64,000 nt of DNA from Paenibacillus thalictri (GCF_004307995.1 NZ_SIRE01000014.1:62001-126000); one strand, 5' to 3'; shown: positions 1-10,000, counted from the stretch's first letter. Numbers and translations: made by a program. The notes: generated by a model not told the origin, from the sequence alone.

Positions 1-455
1 ACCAGCCAAACCCCAAGCCAGCCGAACGCGATCACAGCCCACAGCACTACGTCGACGATCGGAAGCGCTCCGAAGCTGACGCGGTAATGGCTGATCGGTT
101 CGAAAAAACCGGTGCCCCACGTGTTCAGCATGTCGCTTGTATCGTGGATCAGCACACTGGTCACGCCAAGCCAGAAGATGCGCCTGTCCTTGCGCTTCCA
201 TAATGCGAAGCATACGAGTGAAAGCAAAAGCGCCCATACCGGGACCATAAACACCGAATGGGTAATGCCGCGGTGCCACATCTGCTGCATGATTTTGCCG
301 GTTTCCGTAAACCCGGCAACAACGTCGATATCGGGAATGTTGCTGCCGATCACCGCGGTAAGAAACAGGCTTTTTTTGAGCGCGGGCGACAAGCCCGTTT
401 TATTCAAAGCACCGTATAAAGTCAGCCCGAATAACGTGTGTGTGACCGTATCCAT
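1..455 (-). CDS. YdjM-like membrane-bound metal-dependent hydrolase, partial (C-terminus outside window)
   Basis: The reverse strand is open from an ATG at 455-453 to the window edge, giving about 151 residues without a stop. The protein starts MDTVTHTLFGLTLYG and contains SNIPDIDVV and HRGITHSV, the His/Asp-rich pattern of the YdjM/DUF457 family of polytopic membrane proteins annotated as metal-dependent hydrolases. Hydrophobic stretches (VPVWALLLSLVCFALW and VDVVLWAVIAFGWLGVWLV) fit membrane helices. A GGGGAG ribosome-binding site lies 7-8 bases before the ATG. It is divergent from prfC. Substrate and physiological role of the family are poorly known; the fold assignment is by motif recognition only. 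Confidence 0.8.
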   Translation of the reverse strand, partial: MDTVTHTLFGLTLYGALNKTGLSPALKKSLFLTAVIGSNIPDIDVVAGFTETGKIMQQMWHRGITHSVFMVPVWALLLSLVCFALWKRKDRRIFWLGVTSVLIHDTSDMLNTWGTGFFEPISHYRVSFGALPIVDVVLWAVIAFGWLGVWL

Positions 456-563
456 TATTTATTCTCCCCATGTATAAGTCGAAAACCTCTCCATTATCCA
501 TCGTAACACGGGCCAAAAGGCTACAGCAAGCGTCATTGCAATCACATGAGGGGAGGAGGACAT

Positions 564-704
564 TTGAGTCTGGAAAAGCGAAGTAAATGGCCCCGAAACA
601 TTCCATTCTTGCGACTCCGTTACTCATGCGATTGCCCTACAGCAAGCGCGGGCCTGTGGATTTATAACCATCGTCAGTGTATAATTGCTGTTAGCGAAAG
701 ATAG
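564..704 (+). CDS. candidate 46-residue small protein, unrecognised
   Basis: A TTG at 564 follows a very strong purine-rich ribosome-binding stretch (GGGGAGGAGG at 550-559) and opens 46 codons ending in TAG at 702-704. The product begins LSLEKRSKWPRNIPF and is basic at its N-terminus. I do not recognise it. It sits between the divergent hydrolase gene and prfC and overlaps the putative -10 element for prfC at 680-685, so it would need a promoter further upstream. It may be a real small protein, a leader peptide or a decayed gene start; the only solid evidence is the ribosome-binding site. Confidence 0.25.
   Translation: MSLEKRSKWPRNIPFLRLRYSCDCPTASAGLWIYNHRQCIIAVSER
680..685 (+). promoter_or_regulatory. 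putative SigA -10 element for prfC
   Basis: A perfect TATAAT lies 40 bases before the prfC start. The -35 position (about 657-662) matches poorly, so only the -10 is offered. Confidence 0.4.
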
Positions 705-724
705 ATGAAGGGACTTTTACGAAA

Positions 725-2296
725 ATGACAAACGGTTTGGAACTAGAAGTATCAAAACGGCGCACGTTCGCCATCATTTCCCACCCTGACGCTGGGAAAA
801 CAACGCTGACCGAAAAGCTGCTGCTGTTCGGAGGCGCGATTCGTTTGGCCGGTACGGTAAAGGGCCGCAAAGCGAACAAACATGCGACGTCGGACTGGAT
901 GGAAATTGAGAAGCAAAGAGGAATCTCGGTTACTTCATCCGTGATGCAGTTTGATTATGAAGGACACCGGGTTAACATTTTGGATACGCCGGGTCACCAG
1001 GACTTCTCCGAAGATACGTACCGGACGCTCACCGCGGCGGACAGCGCCGTCATGCTGATCGACTCGGCGAAGGGTGTCGAGGCGCAGACAAAAAAGCTGT
1101 TTCAAGTATGCCGCATGCGGGGAATCCCGATTTTTACATTTATCAACAAGCTGGACCGCGAGGGCCGCAATCCGTTTGAGCTGCTGGAAGAGCTGGAGAA
1201 CCTGCTTGGCATCCGCTCTTATCCGATGAATTGGCCGATCGGCTCGGGCAAGCAGTTCTGCGGCGTATATGACCGGCAAAAAACGCAAGTGGAGCTGTTT
1301 CAAGGCGACGACCATAAGCAAATCACTGTGCGCAAAGTGGAAGGTTATACCGATCCGCTGGTGCAGGAAATCGCCGGCAATTTCTTCTATGACCAATTGG
1401 CGCAGGATTTGGAACTGCTGGACGTTGCTGGAGATCCGTTTGATATGGAGAAAGTGCTGAGCGGCGAACTGACACCGGTATTTTTCGGCAGTGCGATCAA
1501 CAACTTCGGCGTGCAAACATTTCTGGAAAACTTCCTGCAGCTCGCGCCATCGCCGGAGCCGCGCAACAGCAGCCAAGGCAAGATCGAACCGCTGGATAAC
1601 AATTTCTCCGGTTATGTCTTCAAAATTCAAGCCAACATGAACCCGGCGCACCGCGACCGGATCGCTTTCCTGCGTATCGTATCGGGCAAGTTCGAACGCG
1701 GCATGACGGTGAAGCACGTGCGCGAAGGTAAAAATATTAAGCTGGCGCAGCCGCAGCAGTTTCTGGCGCAGGACCGGGATATCGTCGAAGATGCATTCCC
1801 CGGCGATATTATCGGTCTGTTCGACCCAGGCATTTTCCGGATCGGCGATTCGCTCAGCCAGAAAGGCGACATCGTGTTCGAGGAGCTGCCGACGTTCTCG
1901 CCGGAGCTGTTCTGCAAAGTGTCCGTGAAAAATGCGCTTAAATACAAGCAGTACCAGAAAGGGATCGATCAGCTGACCGAAGAAGGCATGATTCAGCTGT
2001 TCACGACGATCGGCTTCGAAGATACGATTATCGGCGTTGTCGGCCAACTGCAGTTCGAGGTATTCGAGTACCGGATGAAAAACGAATATGGCGTTGATGT
2101 CCAGCTTCACCGCACGAATTTCCAGTTTGCGCGCTGGATCACCGGCGATAAAGTCGATCCTGCTAAATTCCGCATTAATTCGCAGCTGGTTAAGGATAAG
2201 AAGGGCAACTTCGTAGCCTTGTTCGAGAATGAATACGCGATGCGTACGGCGATGGAAAAAATGCCGGACGCGAAGTTTTTGGAAACCGCGCCGTGA
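725..2296 (+). CDS. prfC: peptide chain release factor 3
   Basis: A 523-residue translational GTPase. G1 is SHPDAGKTT (residues 19-27), G3 is DTPGHQDF (87-94) and G4 is NKLD (141-144), followed by the beta-barrel domain II and the RF3-type C-terminal domain ending near KMPDAKF. Family knowledge: RF3 promotes recycling of RF1 and RF2 from the ribosome after peptide release, in the cytosol. Length and motif order match full-length RF3, and the conserved GTRKGRKA-like switch region (TVKGRKANKHATSDW) separates it from EF-G. The ATG at 725 is preceded by only a weak GAAGGG. It is a single gene with its own terminator. Long antisense frames beneath it are G+C-driven shadows. Confidence 0.97.
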   Translation: MTNGLELEVSKRRTFAIISHPDAGKTTLTEKLLLFGGAIRLAGTVKGRKANKHATSDWMEIEKQRGISVTSSVMQFDYEGHRVNILDTPGHQDFSEDTYRTLTAADSAVMLIDSAKGVEAQTKKLFQVCRMRGIPIFTFINKLDREGRNPFELLEELENLLGIRSYPMNWPIGSGKQFCGVYDRQKTQVELFQGDDHKQITVRKVEGYTDPLVQEIAGNFFYDQLAQDLELLDVAGDPFDMEKVLSGELTPVFFGSAINNFGVQTFLENFLQLAPSPEPRNSSQGKIEPLDNNFSGYVFKIQANMNPAHRDRIAFLRIVSGKFERGMTVKHVREGKNIKLAQPQQFLAQDRDIVEDAFPGDIIGLFDPGIFRIGDSLSQKGDIVFEELPTFSPELFCKVSVKNALKYKQYQKGIDQLTEEGMIQLFTTIGFEDTIIGVVGQLQFEVFEYRMKNEYGVDVQLHRTNFQFARWITGDKVDPAKFRINSQLVKDKKGNFVALFENEYAMRTAMEKMPDAKFLETAP

Positions 2297-2322
2297 CCGG
2301 AGAGCGGGTAAGTAAGTCGGGC

Positions 2323-2358
2323 AACCGTGCTTCTCTTCATGAGCAGCACGGTTTTTTT
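2323..2358 (+). terminator. rho-independent terminator of prfC
   Basis: A 9-bp perfect stem (AACCGTGCT / AGCACGGTT) with a 13-base loop is followed by a T run at 2352-2358, 27 bases after the prfC stop. Confidence 0.9.
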
Positions 2359-2453
2359 ATAACATCGGAATTTAAGTTTTCACCGGAGCTGAACAAATGC
2401 TAAGATAGTTTAATTATTTAAAGCGGTGAAGCGAGATTCGAGGAAGCAAATGT

Positions 2454-2483
2454 TTGACAGATTTGTACGGATAACCTCATAAT
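2454..2483 (+). promoter_or_regulatory. SigA-type promoter for the SARP-like response regulator
   Basis: TTGACA (2454-2459) and CATAAT (2478-2483) are separated by 18 bases. The coding start lies 111 bases further on, leaving a leader of roughly 100 bases. Confidence 0.6.
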
Positions 2484-2593
2484 GACTCTGTAAATCTATC
2501 ATTTTATTCGCGCAGTTTTAGCATATCTTCAAAAATATGAAATGTATTGTTTTTGTCATTTATAGACACAGCTTTTCTTAAGGAGTGAGTATT

Positions 2594-3721
2594 ATGCTGC
2601 GTGTTATGCTGGTGGATGACGAGGAGCATGCACTTGCAATTCTGGAAATTTTTCTGCGTGAGTTTGAACATGTAGATATTGTAGGCAGCTTTACGGACCC
2701 GTTTCAGGCGCTTGAGCAGCTTGAGACATTGAGGCCGGATGTCGTATTTTTGGATATTCAAATGCCGCGCCTGATGGGAATTGAGGCGGCCGAGCGGATC
2801 AAAGGCCTTCTGCCTGAAATTCAGTTCGTATTTACGACCGCCTACTCCGAATATGCGGTGCGAGCTTTCGAGATTCAATCCGTAGATTATTTATTGAAGC
2901 CGTTTACAAAGGAAAGGCTGCGGAATACGATTTCACGCTTCAAAAAAGCCGGGCCAAGCAGCAAAGCCAATCTGGCCGCGGATATGATGCCGGAGATTTA
3001 CATTCAATGCTTCGGAGGTTTTCATATCCATACCGCAAGCGGGATCATGTCGTGGAAAACAAACAAGGAAAAGGAGCTTTGCGCCTTTTTGGTCCACCAT
3101 AGGGGGAAGCAAGTCGATGCCGCAACGATTATTGAATCGCTTTGGCGGGAATTGGAATTAAACAAAGCGAAGACATACTTATATACTTGCATGTCCTTTT
3201 TGCGCAAAAGTTTTTTGGCAAACGGCATCAATGACAAAGTCGATAAGGCCGGCAGAGGTTACGTGATCGAATTGGCCGGGATCGAAAGCGATGTGGCCGC
3301 ATTTTTGACGATTGTTGACCAGGCGGCTGCGGAAGAGGCAATGGACGAAAAGCGGTACGAGAAGTTGAACGTTTTAATGAAAGGCGACTATATGCAAGGC
3401 TGCGATTACGATTGGGCGATATGGAAGCGGGAAGAGCTGAAGAACAAATATGTGCAGACGCTCAGAATCGCCGCCAAGCATTTTTTGAGAAAAGGGAACA
3501 TTCCTTTGGCCGCGGACAGTTTGCAGCGTATATTAACGATTTCGCCCGACTCCGAGAAAGACGGCAGGGATTTGATTCGGCTGTGCATCAATACGGACAA
3601 ACGCAACGAAGCCTTAAAAGTGTACCGACAACTGGAGCAGGCGGTTCGCGGCAATCTGGGTGTCGAACTGGAAGAAGAGACGGTGCGGTTATATAAAAGC
3701 GTCACTCTTTTTAACTATTAA
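2594..3721 (+). CDS. response regulator with SARP-type winged helix and BTAD domain
   Basis: A 375-residue protein in three parts. A CheY-like receiver spans residues 1-120, with the phospho-acceptor Asp54 in FLDIQMP, acidic DDE at the start and KPFTKE near 103. A winged-helix DNA-binding domain follows at about 140-235, with SW-x-TNKEKELCAFLVHH and the hairpin-like KAGRGYVIEL. A TPR-like bacterial transcriptional activation domain fills about 240-375. This receiver-SARP-BTAD layout is a known response-regulator type in Paenibacillus and Clostridium-like Firmicutes. A GTG at 2585 is in frame, but AAGGAG (2580-2585) lies 8 bases before the ATG at 2594, so 2594 is chosen. The stop is 10 bases before the hybrid kinase gene, implying co-transcription and a cognate pair. 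The neighbouring surface operon is its likely target (inferred). Confidence 0.9.
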   Translation: MLRVMLVDDEEHALAILEIFLREFEHVDIVGSFTDPFQALEQLETLRPDVVFLDIQMPRLMGIEAAERIKGLLPEIQFVFTTAYSEYAVRAFEIQSVDYLLKPFTKERLRNTISRFKKAGPSSKANLAADMMPEIYIQCFGGFHIHTASGIMSWKTNKEKELCAFLVHHRGKQVDAATIIESLWRELELNKAKTYLYTCMSFLRKSFLANGINDKVDKAGRGYVIELAGIESDVAAFLTIVDQAAAEEAMDEKRYEKLNVLMKGDYMQGCDYDWAIWKREELKNKYVQTLRIAAKHFLRKGNIPLAADSLQRILTISPDSEKDGRDLIRLCINTDKRNEALKVYRQLEQAVRGNLGVELEEETVRLYKSVTLFNY

Positions 3722-3731
3722 GGAGAACGAC

Positions 3732-6700
3732 ATGAGAAAAAAACTGGTCGCCGCGGGGTTGACTTTTTTGTTAATCGTGGTCACTTACTCCGTTATGTTT
3801 TATTTTTTTATCGTCGACGAGAGGGATCGACCGATGGCGCAAGCCGGGCGCATGGACCTGTCAAGCTGGAATTTTGCACAGGAAGGTTATGTGCAGCTTG
3901 ACGGGCAGTGGGAATTTTATCCCGACCGGTTGCTTGAATCTTTGGATGGATTGCCCGCTCCGGCCGCCGCTCCCCCCAAGCTGATCAACGTGCCCGGTTC
4001 ATGGGGGCACGAGATGAATACGCTCGGGAAAGCGACCTACCGGTTGCTGATCAAAGTGGATGACGTCCCCAAAATCTACGGGCTGAAAACAATGTCGATC
4101 CAGATGGCCAACCGCATTGTGATCAACGGCAAAGCAGTCAGCGCTGCGGGAGAAGTGGCGGACACCTCGTACGCTGCGAACAATAAGCCGTATGTCAGCT
4201 ATTTTACGTTAAAGCCGGGCTGGAACGAAATACTTGTGCAAGTGGCTAATTACGAATACGCGGCCAGCAGCGGCATCATGAACTCCATCGTTTTGGGATA
4301 TTCCGATCAGATCTCCGCGCTGAGGGATCGAGCGATTTCACACGACTTGATGTCCAACTGCAGCTTTTTGATCATGGGATTGTATTTTACCGGCCTGTAT
4401 ACCCAGCGGAAGAACGATTATTCGCTGATCACGTTTGGGCTTCTGTGTATATTCATTACGTTGTTTTTAGCGACGCATGGCGAAAGATTGCTTGTCATTC
4501 TGTTCGACCATATCCCGTTTTGGTTTCTTATTCGAGTGCAGAATATATCGGTATATGCCGTAGGAATTTTCAATTTTTTGTATGTTTATACCGCTTTGCG
4601 CCCGTTTTGCTCCAAAAAGCTCATTTATTCCGGGGTTGCTTTTGGCATAGGCATGACGGTGTTTGCTTTATTCGGCTTTGGATACGGCAAGACACTCCTG
4701 TCGCTGACGACGATATACGGCACGTTGCCGTTTTTTTATGCCACGTATGTGTATATCCTGGCCGCTTTTCATCGCGTGGAAGGCAGCAAATATTTGGTTT
4801 TCGCCGCGATTGCCCTGAATCATCACGTCATGTTTCAAAATCTGAGCATCTATTCAAGCACGCCGATTTACACGGCCGTTCCTGTAGAGGTGATTCTAGT
4901 TCTTCTGATGCTGGCGTTGCTGATGTCGCTGCGTTTCTCGAACGCCTTCAAGAAGATCGAGCAGCTTTCCTTGCAACTGCTTAATATGGATAAGCTGAAG
5001 GATGATTTTCTTTCGAAAACGTCGCACGAATTTAAGACACCTCTGCAGAGCATCATTACGATCTCCCAATCTATGGCCGACGATCCGCGTCACCCGCTGC
5101 CGGCGGAGCAGCAGGAGAAGCTGGATCTGGTGCTCAGCATCAGCAGGAAGCTGTCTCAGCTCGTCTTTGACATTTTGGATTTGTCGAGGCTGAAGCAGGG
5201 CGATTTGACCGTGCGGCCCGTTCCGGTCGACGTGCGGTCGACGGTTGATATCGTGCTGAGAATATTTACGTTTCTGACAGCAGGGAAAAATATTAAATTG
5301 ATAAACAACGTCCCGGACAATTTGCCTCATGCGCTGGCTGACGAAAACCGGTTCCGGCAAATTTTGAACAACCTGATCGATAATGCGGTCAAGCATACGG
5401 AAGCGGGAAACATCGAGGTGTCGGCGGAGGTAAGGCATGGCAGCATTGCCATTTCGGTTAAAGATACGGGAGCAGGAATTGACCGTCATGCTATCGACCT
5501 CATTTTTGAACCGTTTAAATCTTTCGAATCCCCGGGAAGCCAAAGCTTCGGATTAGGTTTGTCCATCGTCAAGCAGCTTATCGAGCTGCAGAACGGTGAA
5601 ATCTCGGTTTCTTCGGTAAAAGGCGAGGGTACGGTGTTTACATTCAGTCTCCCTTTGGCTGGAACAACCGCAGCAGCAAGATTGGAAGACGGACATACGG
5701 CTGAATCTGCGGGATCGGAAGCGGAATATTCGTTCCCGACTCCTTTTTACTCGAAGGGTGCGGGCAAACATACGGTGCTCATCGTAGACGACCACTTTGC
5801 CAACCTGAAAATATTGATCGATGCGTTAAAGCCGATGGATTGCGAAGTGATTGCCGTCAAAAACGGCTTTGAAGCCGTCGAGCAAATTGACAATCCGAAC
5901 GCGGTTGATCTCGTTATTTTGGATCTGATGATGCCCGGGATGTCGGGGTTTGAAGTATGCCAGACGATCCGCAAAAAATATACGTTGCTGGAGATGCCCG
6001 TATTGATGGTGACGACGGCGGCGCAACCTCAAGATAAGCTTGCCGCTTTTGAAGCGGGAGCCAACGACTTCTTGCCGAAGCCGTTTGACACGATGGAGCT
6101 GAAAGCGAGAATCAAGGGACTGCTGTTGATGAAGGACTCGCTGGCCAAAGCGATTGATTTGGAAGTGGCGTTTCTCCAGTCGCAGATCAAACCGCATTTT
6201 CTGTACAACGTGCTGAATACGATTATCGCTTTAAGTTATAGCGACGAGGAAAAATCGCGTAAGCTGACCACCGATCTGGCCGACTATTTGCGCGGCAGCT
6301 TCCGATTCAGCAATGTCCAGAAACGAACGTCTTTCGGACAAGAACTGAATTTGATCCGTTCTTATATAGAAATTGAACGAGCCAGATTCAAGGACCGCCT
6401 GCATATCGAATACGACATCGCGGAAGTGATGTACGGCGTCAGCATCCCTCCGCTGCTGATCCAGCCGCTTGTTGAAAATGCGATTCGGCACGGTATCGGA
6501 GGTAGAACTGAAGGCGGCACCGTGAAAATTACCGCTTATGAAACGCCTGGCCACTATTGCATCCAGGTCGAGGACAACGGGGTAGGCATGGAGGGTGACC
6601 TGATCAATCAGCTGTTTGGACAGGAGACGACGGCTCTTCAAGGAGTCGGGCTTAAAAATATAATGAAGCGTCTCAAGTATGAATACAGTTCTGAATTGCG

Positions 6701-6773
6701 GATTGACAGCTCTCCGATGAGCGGCACAAAGGTGACGGTGATGATTCCGGTTGAAGTCAGCGTGCCGGCGTGA
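3732..6773 (+). CDS. hybrid sensor kinase: 7TM sensor, HisKA kinase, receiver, second LytS-type kinase
   Basis: A 1013-residue membrane sensor. One N-terminal helix (about 6-27) leads to an extracellular jelly-roll domain (LDGQWEFYP motif, about 45-190), then a seven-helix 7TMR-DISM sensor (about 205-400). The first kinase core has HisKA phospho-acceptor His432 in SHEFKTPL and an HATPase with DNAVKHTEAG and FGLGLSIVKQL. A receiver follows with Asp731 in VILDLMMPG. The second kinase core is of the LytS/YesM class, with His822 in QIKPHFLYN, and has its own HATPase (LVENAIRHG, VEDNGVGM). The ATG at 3732 follows AAGGAG; a longer frame overlaps the regulator gene and is rejected. Two kinase cores of different classes in one chain suggest an internal relay ending on the upstream BTAD regulator (inferred). 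The ligand is unknown. Confidence 0.92.
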   Translation: MRKKLVAAGLTFLLIVVTYSVMFYFFIVDERDRPMAQAGRMDLSSWNFAQEGYVQLDGQWEFYPDRLLESLDGLPAPAAAPPKLINVPGSWGHEMNTLGKATYRLLIKVDDVPKIYGLKTMSIQMANRIVINGKAVSAAGEVADTSYAANNKPYVSYFTLKPGWNEILVQVANYEYAASSGIMNSIVLGYSDQISALRDRAISHDLMSNCSFLIMGLYFTGLYTQRKNDYSLITFGLLCIFITLFLATHGERLLVILFDHIPFWFLIRVQNISVYAVGIFNFLYVYTALRPFCSKKLIYSGVAFGIGMTVFALFGFGYGKTLLSLTTIYGTLPFFYATYVYILAAFHRVEGSKYLVFAAIALNHHVMFQNLSIYSSTPIYTAVPVEVILVLLMLALLMSLRFSNAFKKIEQLSLQLLNMDKLKDDFLSKTSHEFKTPLQSIITISQSMADDPRHPLPAEQQEKLDLVLSISRKLSQLVFDILDLSRLKQGDLTVRPVPVDVRSTVDIVLRIFTFLTAGKNIKLINNVPDNLPHALADENRFRQILNNLIDNAVKHTEAGNIEVSAEVRHGSIAISVKDTGAGIDRHAIDLIFEPFKSFESPGSQSFGLGLSIVKQLIELQNGEISVSSVKGEGTVFTFSLPLAGTTAAARLEDGHTAESAGSEAEYSFPTPFYSKGAGKHTVLIVDDHFANLKILIDALKPMDCEVIAVKNGFEAVEQIDNPNAVDLVILDLMMPGMSGFEVCQTIRKKYTLLEMPVLMVTTAAQPQDKLAAFEAGANDFLPKPFDTMELKARIKGLLLMKDSLAKAIDLEVAFLQSQIKPHFLYNVLNTIIALSYSDEEKSRKLTTDLADYLRGSFRFSNVQKRTSFGQELNLIRSYIEIERARFKDRLHIEYDIAEVMYGVSIPPLLIQPLVENAIRHGIGGRTEGGTVKITAYETPGHYCIQVEDNGVGMEGDLINQLFGQETTALQGVGLKNIMKRLKYEYSSELRIDSSPMSGTKVTVMIPVEVSVPA

Positions 6774-6791
6774 GCGCAAGGATAATGAAAT

Positions 6792-6839
6792 TAGCGAACT
6801 TTTCCAAAGGAATTTTGGAGAAGTTTCGCTATTTTTTTT
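6792..6839 (+). terminator. rho-independent terminator of the two-component operon
   Basis: TAGCGAACTT pairs with AAGTTTCGCTA (one bulged T), with inner CCAAA/TTTTGG pairing, followed by a run of eight T at 6832-6839. It begins 18 bases after the kinase stop. Confidence 0.85.
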
Positions 6840-6905
6840 GATAAATTCCCTTTTTATACGCTTATGTTACAAAACTCACAATTTTATGAGTCTATTGACC
6901 TATGG

Positions 6906-6940
6906 TTTTAAGGTTTTTTTAAGGTTGATTGTCGTATGAT
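6906..6940 (+). promoter_or_regulatory. SARP-like activator site and -10 of the giant surface operon
   Basis: Two identical 10-bp direct repeats, TTTTAAGGTT at 6906-6915 and 6917-6926, are phased by 11 bp (one helical turn). They are followed after exactly 8 bp by TATGAT (6935-6940). No -35 box is present at the right distance. SARP activators are known to bind 11-bp-phased direct repeats ending 8 bp before the -10. The upstream two-component operon encodes a SARP/BTAD regulator. Activation by that regulator is inferred; a PhoB-type OmpR regulator could also use such repeats. Confidence 0.6.
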
Positions 6941-6967
6941 GTATCAAGATATGTGAGCTTCCATCTG

Positions 6968-6994
6968 TCTCCCAAATATAAATTGCGGGGGAGA
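6968..6994 (+). other. hairpin in the 5' leader of the surface operon
   Basis: TCTCCC (6968-6973) pairs with GGGAGA (6989-6994). The leader between the proposed start of transcription (about 6947) and the ATG at 7067 is about 120 bases long; no known riboswitch was recognised in it. Confidence 0.35.
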
Positions 6995-7066
6995 GGGAGT
7001 CTGGGTCCATATACATACGACAAGAGGTTTAAGTGACAAGCAAGAATACATAAGGAGGTCCGTTAC

Positions 7067-10000
7067 ATGTTTACGAGCAAGCTGGCAAGAAAATGGAGCG
7101 CGGTTGTGCTGATATTATGCATGATCTTTTCACTGGCTCCGCCATGGGAAGTTCCGAAGGCGTATGCGGCGTCGGATTGCGCCGGTATTCATGAGGGGGA
7201 TGTAGAAACAACCTTCGGGGCTCAGCACGTCAAGTTCGGCAATTGTACTTACGAAGCAGATAACGCGCTGGCCAATTTTTACAATAACATAACCCCCGGA
7301 TTTAGTTATAACGATTCGGGCAAGACACATAATCTTTTTGACGGCGATGTGTTCGTTAACGCTGGAGATACGGTTACCTTTAATCTTAACGTAGCGGATA
7401 ATGACGACTTGAAAAATTTGGCGAAGAGCGGGCACGCTACTGTACAAATCGGGTGGAAAAGTCTGAATTGGAATGAAACAAGCGGCGGATGCGGCTTTCT
7501 GAGTCTTGAAAACTGTTTCCAAGGCACCAATGCAAAGGTTTGGTTGGATGGCGATTTGCTCCATGAAGCCGAGCATTATGATGGGGGCGACGGCGGTCCG
7601 AACGGCGGAGGCGTGTGGAATTCAGAGCTTACACCGCTCAACGCCAACACTACGATTAAAATACAAGTGCACGGAATAAGGGATGATATAGACCCGCCTA
7701 CAGGCGCCAGAGGATTATACGTGAAGTTTCGGGATGAGGGGCGTCCGGAGGTGAAGGACTACACATTCGACGGGGATGGAGTAAAGAGAACCAACAAGAA
7801 CAGTAACGAAGAAGTGTATGCCAAAAAGGGTGAATCTTTCAGCCTGGCCTATAACTTCTCCGAACCTGTAAGACCGACATTGGAAAGTTTGTCGGCAGCG
7901 GCTATCAGAGATCCTTTTCTCAAGCACCCGTTCTTTATCAACTTGCCGGGCACATTGTTGCCAGGGGCCGGACAGCAGCAATATTTGGAGAACGAGAGTT
8001 ATAAAAATGCGAACTTCTCCAACTTGATGAATTCGCCGCTGCAGTTGCTCAATAGCATAAAGTTCAAATATACCGCAGTCAAGTACCATCAGAGCGGCTT
8101 GATCCCGCTGGCCCCGGCCATTGTCAGGACGGATACGGAGAAGGCGAATACATCATCGACTAAAGATGATTTTACGATCGATTCGTCTTTGGAGCAGAAG
8201 CTCCGGGGGGCCCGACTTGCCGATGCGGCGGGCAACGTGGTGCGGGATTACTCCAAATTTACTACAGTAAGTGGCGTAGACAATAAAGACAATAATTATT
8301 TAAGAGGGAAGCAAGAGGAGAATCCTTCGATTCAAATGCAAGGCCCGTTTGATTACGATCACGGAGGATTCCGAGGGTTCGTGGACGCGGTGCGGCCCAA
8401 ATATACCAAGACAGGCAACGGGATTCAACCGGAAATCTTAACCGGCTCTACCTTGAACACCAACGACGGGTTTGATTTTACGGTGCAGTTAACGGAAGAA
8501 GCCATCGTGAAAACCGGCTGGGATGTGACCAAAACGTTCCTGCTGCTGAATAACGGGATGAGAGCTTATTATGTTTCCGGCGATCAAACGGATAAATGGA
8601 CGTTCCATCTGAGCATTCCCGATGTTAAAGGTTTGAACGTGGAAACACCGCTGCTGAAAGCCATCGCCTTGACCAATGACGCCAATGTCAACGATCCGGC
8701 CACCGGCAATTCGAAGGATACAAACGTGCTGCAGGATTACGCAGGAAATATGCTCGTGCAGCCGTCCAATTATGAAGGCGAGTTTGTTGTCCCGGAGGAT
8801 ATACCTGAGTATCCGGGCTGCAATCGCAGCGATCCAAATTCTCAATGCCCGGAATCATCCCTGGTGAACTCGAAAATCGACTGGGCCCAGCTTGCGATCG
8901 ACAACACGAAGCCGATCATCAGCTATCGGTACGAGACGGGTGGAGCAACGGATGCGGTTTACAAGCAGAGCGGGAAAATAACGATCGACGCCAACGACCC
9001 GACGATTACTGTGCCGTCGCTTGATCCGCTTGTGCCGGGAGAGGTAAAGCCAAGCAGGGGGATTTACCGGCCGTCAAATATGACAGGTTCTTCCTCGCCG
9101 GCGGTTGGGCTCGTTTATTATATGTGGAGCCAGAGCCAGAACGATCCGTTTGCAAGCAACAGTCAGGATCAGTTTGCCGCGGTGAAAAGATATTCGCTGA
9201 CCGGCAAGCAGCCGCGAGAGGATTTATATCCTACAGGGTTTGAGAAGATTAATCTCAGCGTAGCTAACAACAAAACTAACTTGATTGTGCTGCCGACGGA
9301 AGCGCTCGAAGAAGGTAAAAGCGGAGAATGGTATTTGCATACATGGACCTCCGATATGACTTGGGATACGGCGCGCGAGCTGATGCAGTACGCCAAGAAG
9401 AAGGCGTATGTAGAAGATAACCAGGCTCAATACGAAGCATGGAAAGCGGAAGCCCCGGGATCCGAAGCCGACAAAATTTTCTACGCCGACAATAAAGCTT
9501 TGGCGGAGGTGGGCAAATACGAGCTTTGGCCGCTGGGTGATTTCAAACATGACGATTCCAACTGGGTTCATAGCGTGGGGACGATCAAGGTGGATAACAA
9601 GGCGCCGACGGTAACTGCAGCGGAGCCGATTGGCAACAATACTTCCGCGGTGCAACTCCCGGTAACGATCACGGACGAGCATAGCGGCGTGCAAGACAGC
9701 CAATATCAATGGGTCAAAGTGGGAACCGAACCGCAGGGCATGTGGCAGCCGGTAACGCTTGTGGGCAACAGCGCCACGTTGACCACGCAAAATGAGGTTG
9801 TCGAAGACGGAAATTATGTGCTGATGATCAAAACAACGGACGTCGCGGGCAACGTGCGAAACTTCCAAAGCAATTCGGTCACGGTCAACTCTTCTTCGTT
9901 GGTCAACGGAGCTTTCTTGACAGCGACCAGCGTCGACAGCAGCAACAATCCCGTTTATGTAAAAAGCAGCGATGTCGAATTCAAGCTGGTGGGCGTTGAC

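Noticed and set aside
935..2110. 391-codon open frame antisense to prfC
   Set aside because: Exact overlap with a textbook RF3 gene, composition of a G+C third-position shadow (His/Arg/Leu-rich), and no ribosome-binding site.
6895..6900. TTGACC as -35 for the surface operon
   Set aside because: It is 34 bases from TATGAT, and no -10 lies 16-18 bases downstream; the activator-repeat reading fits better.
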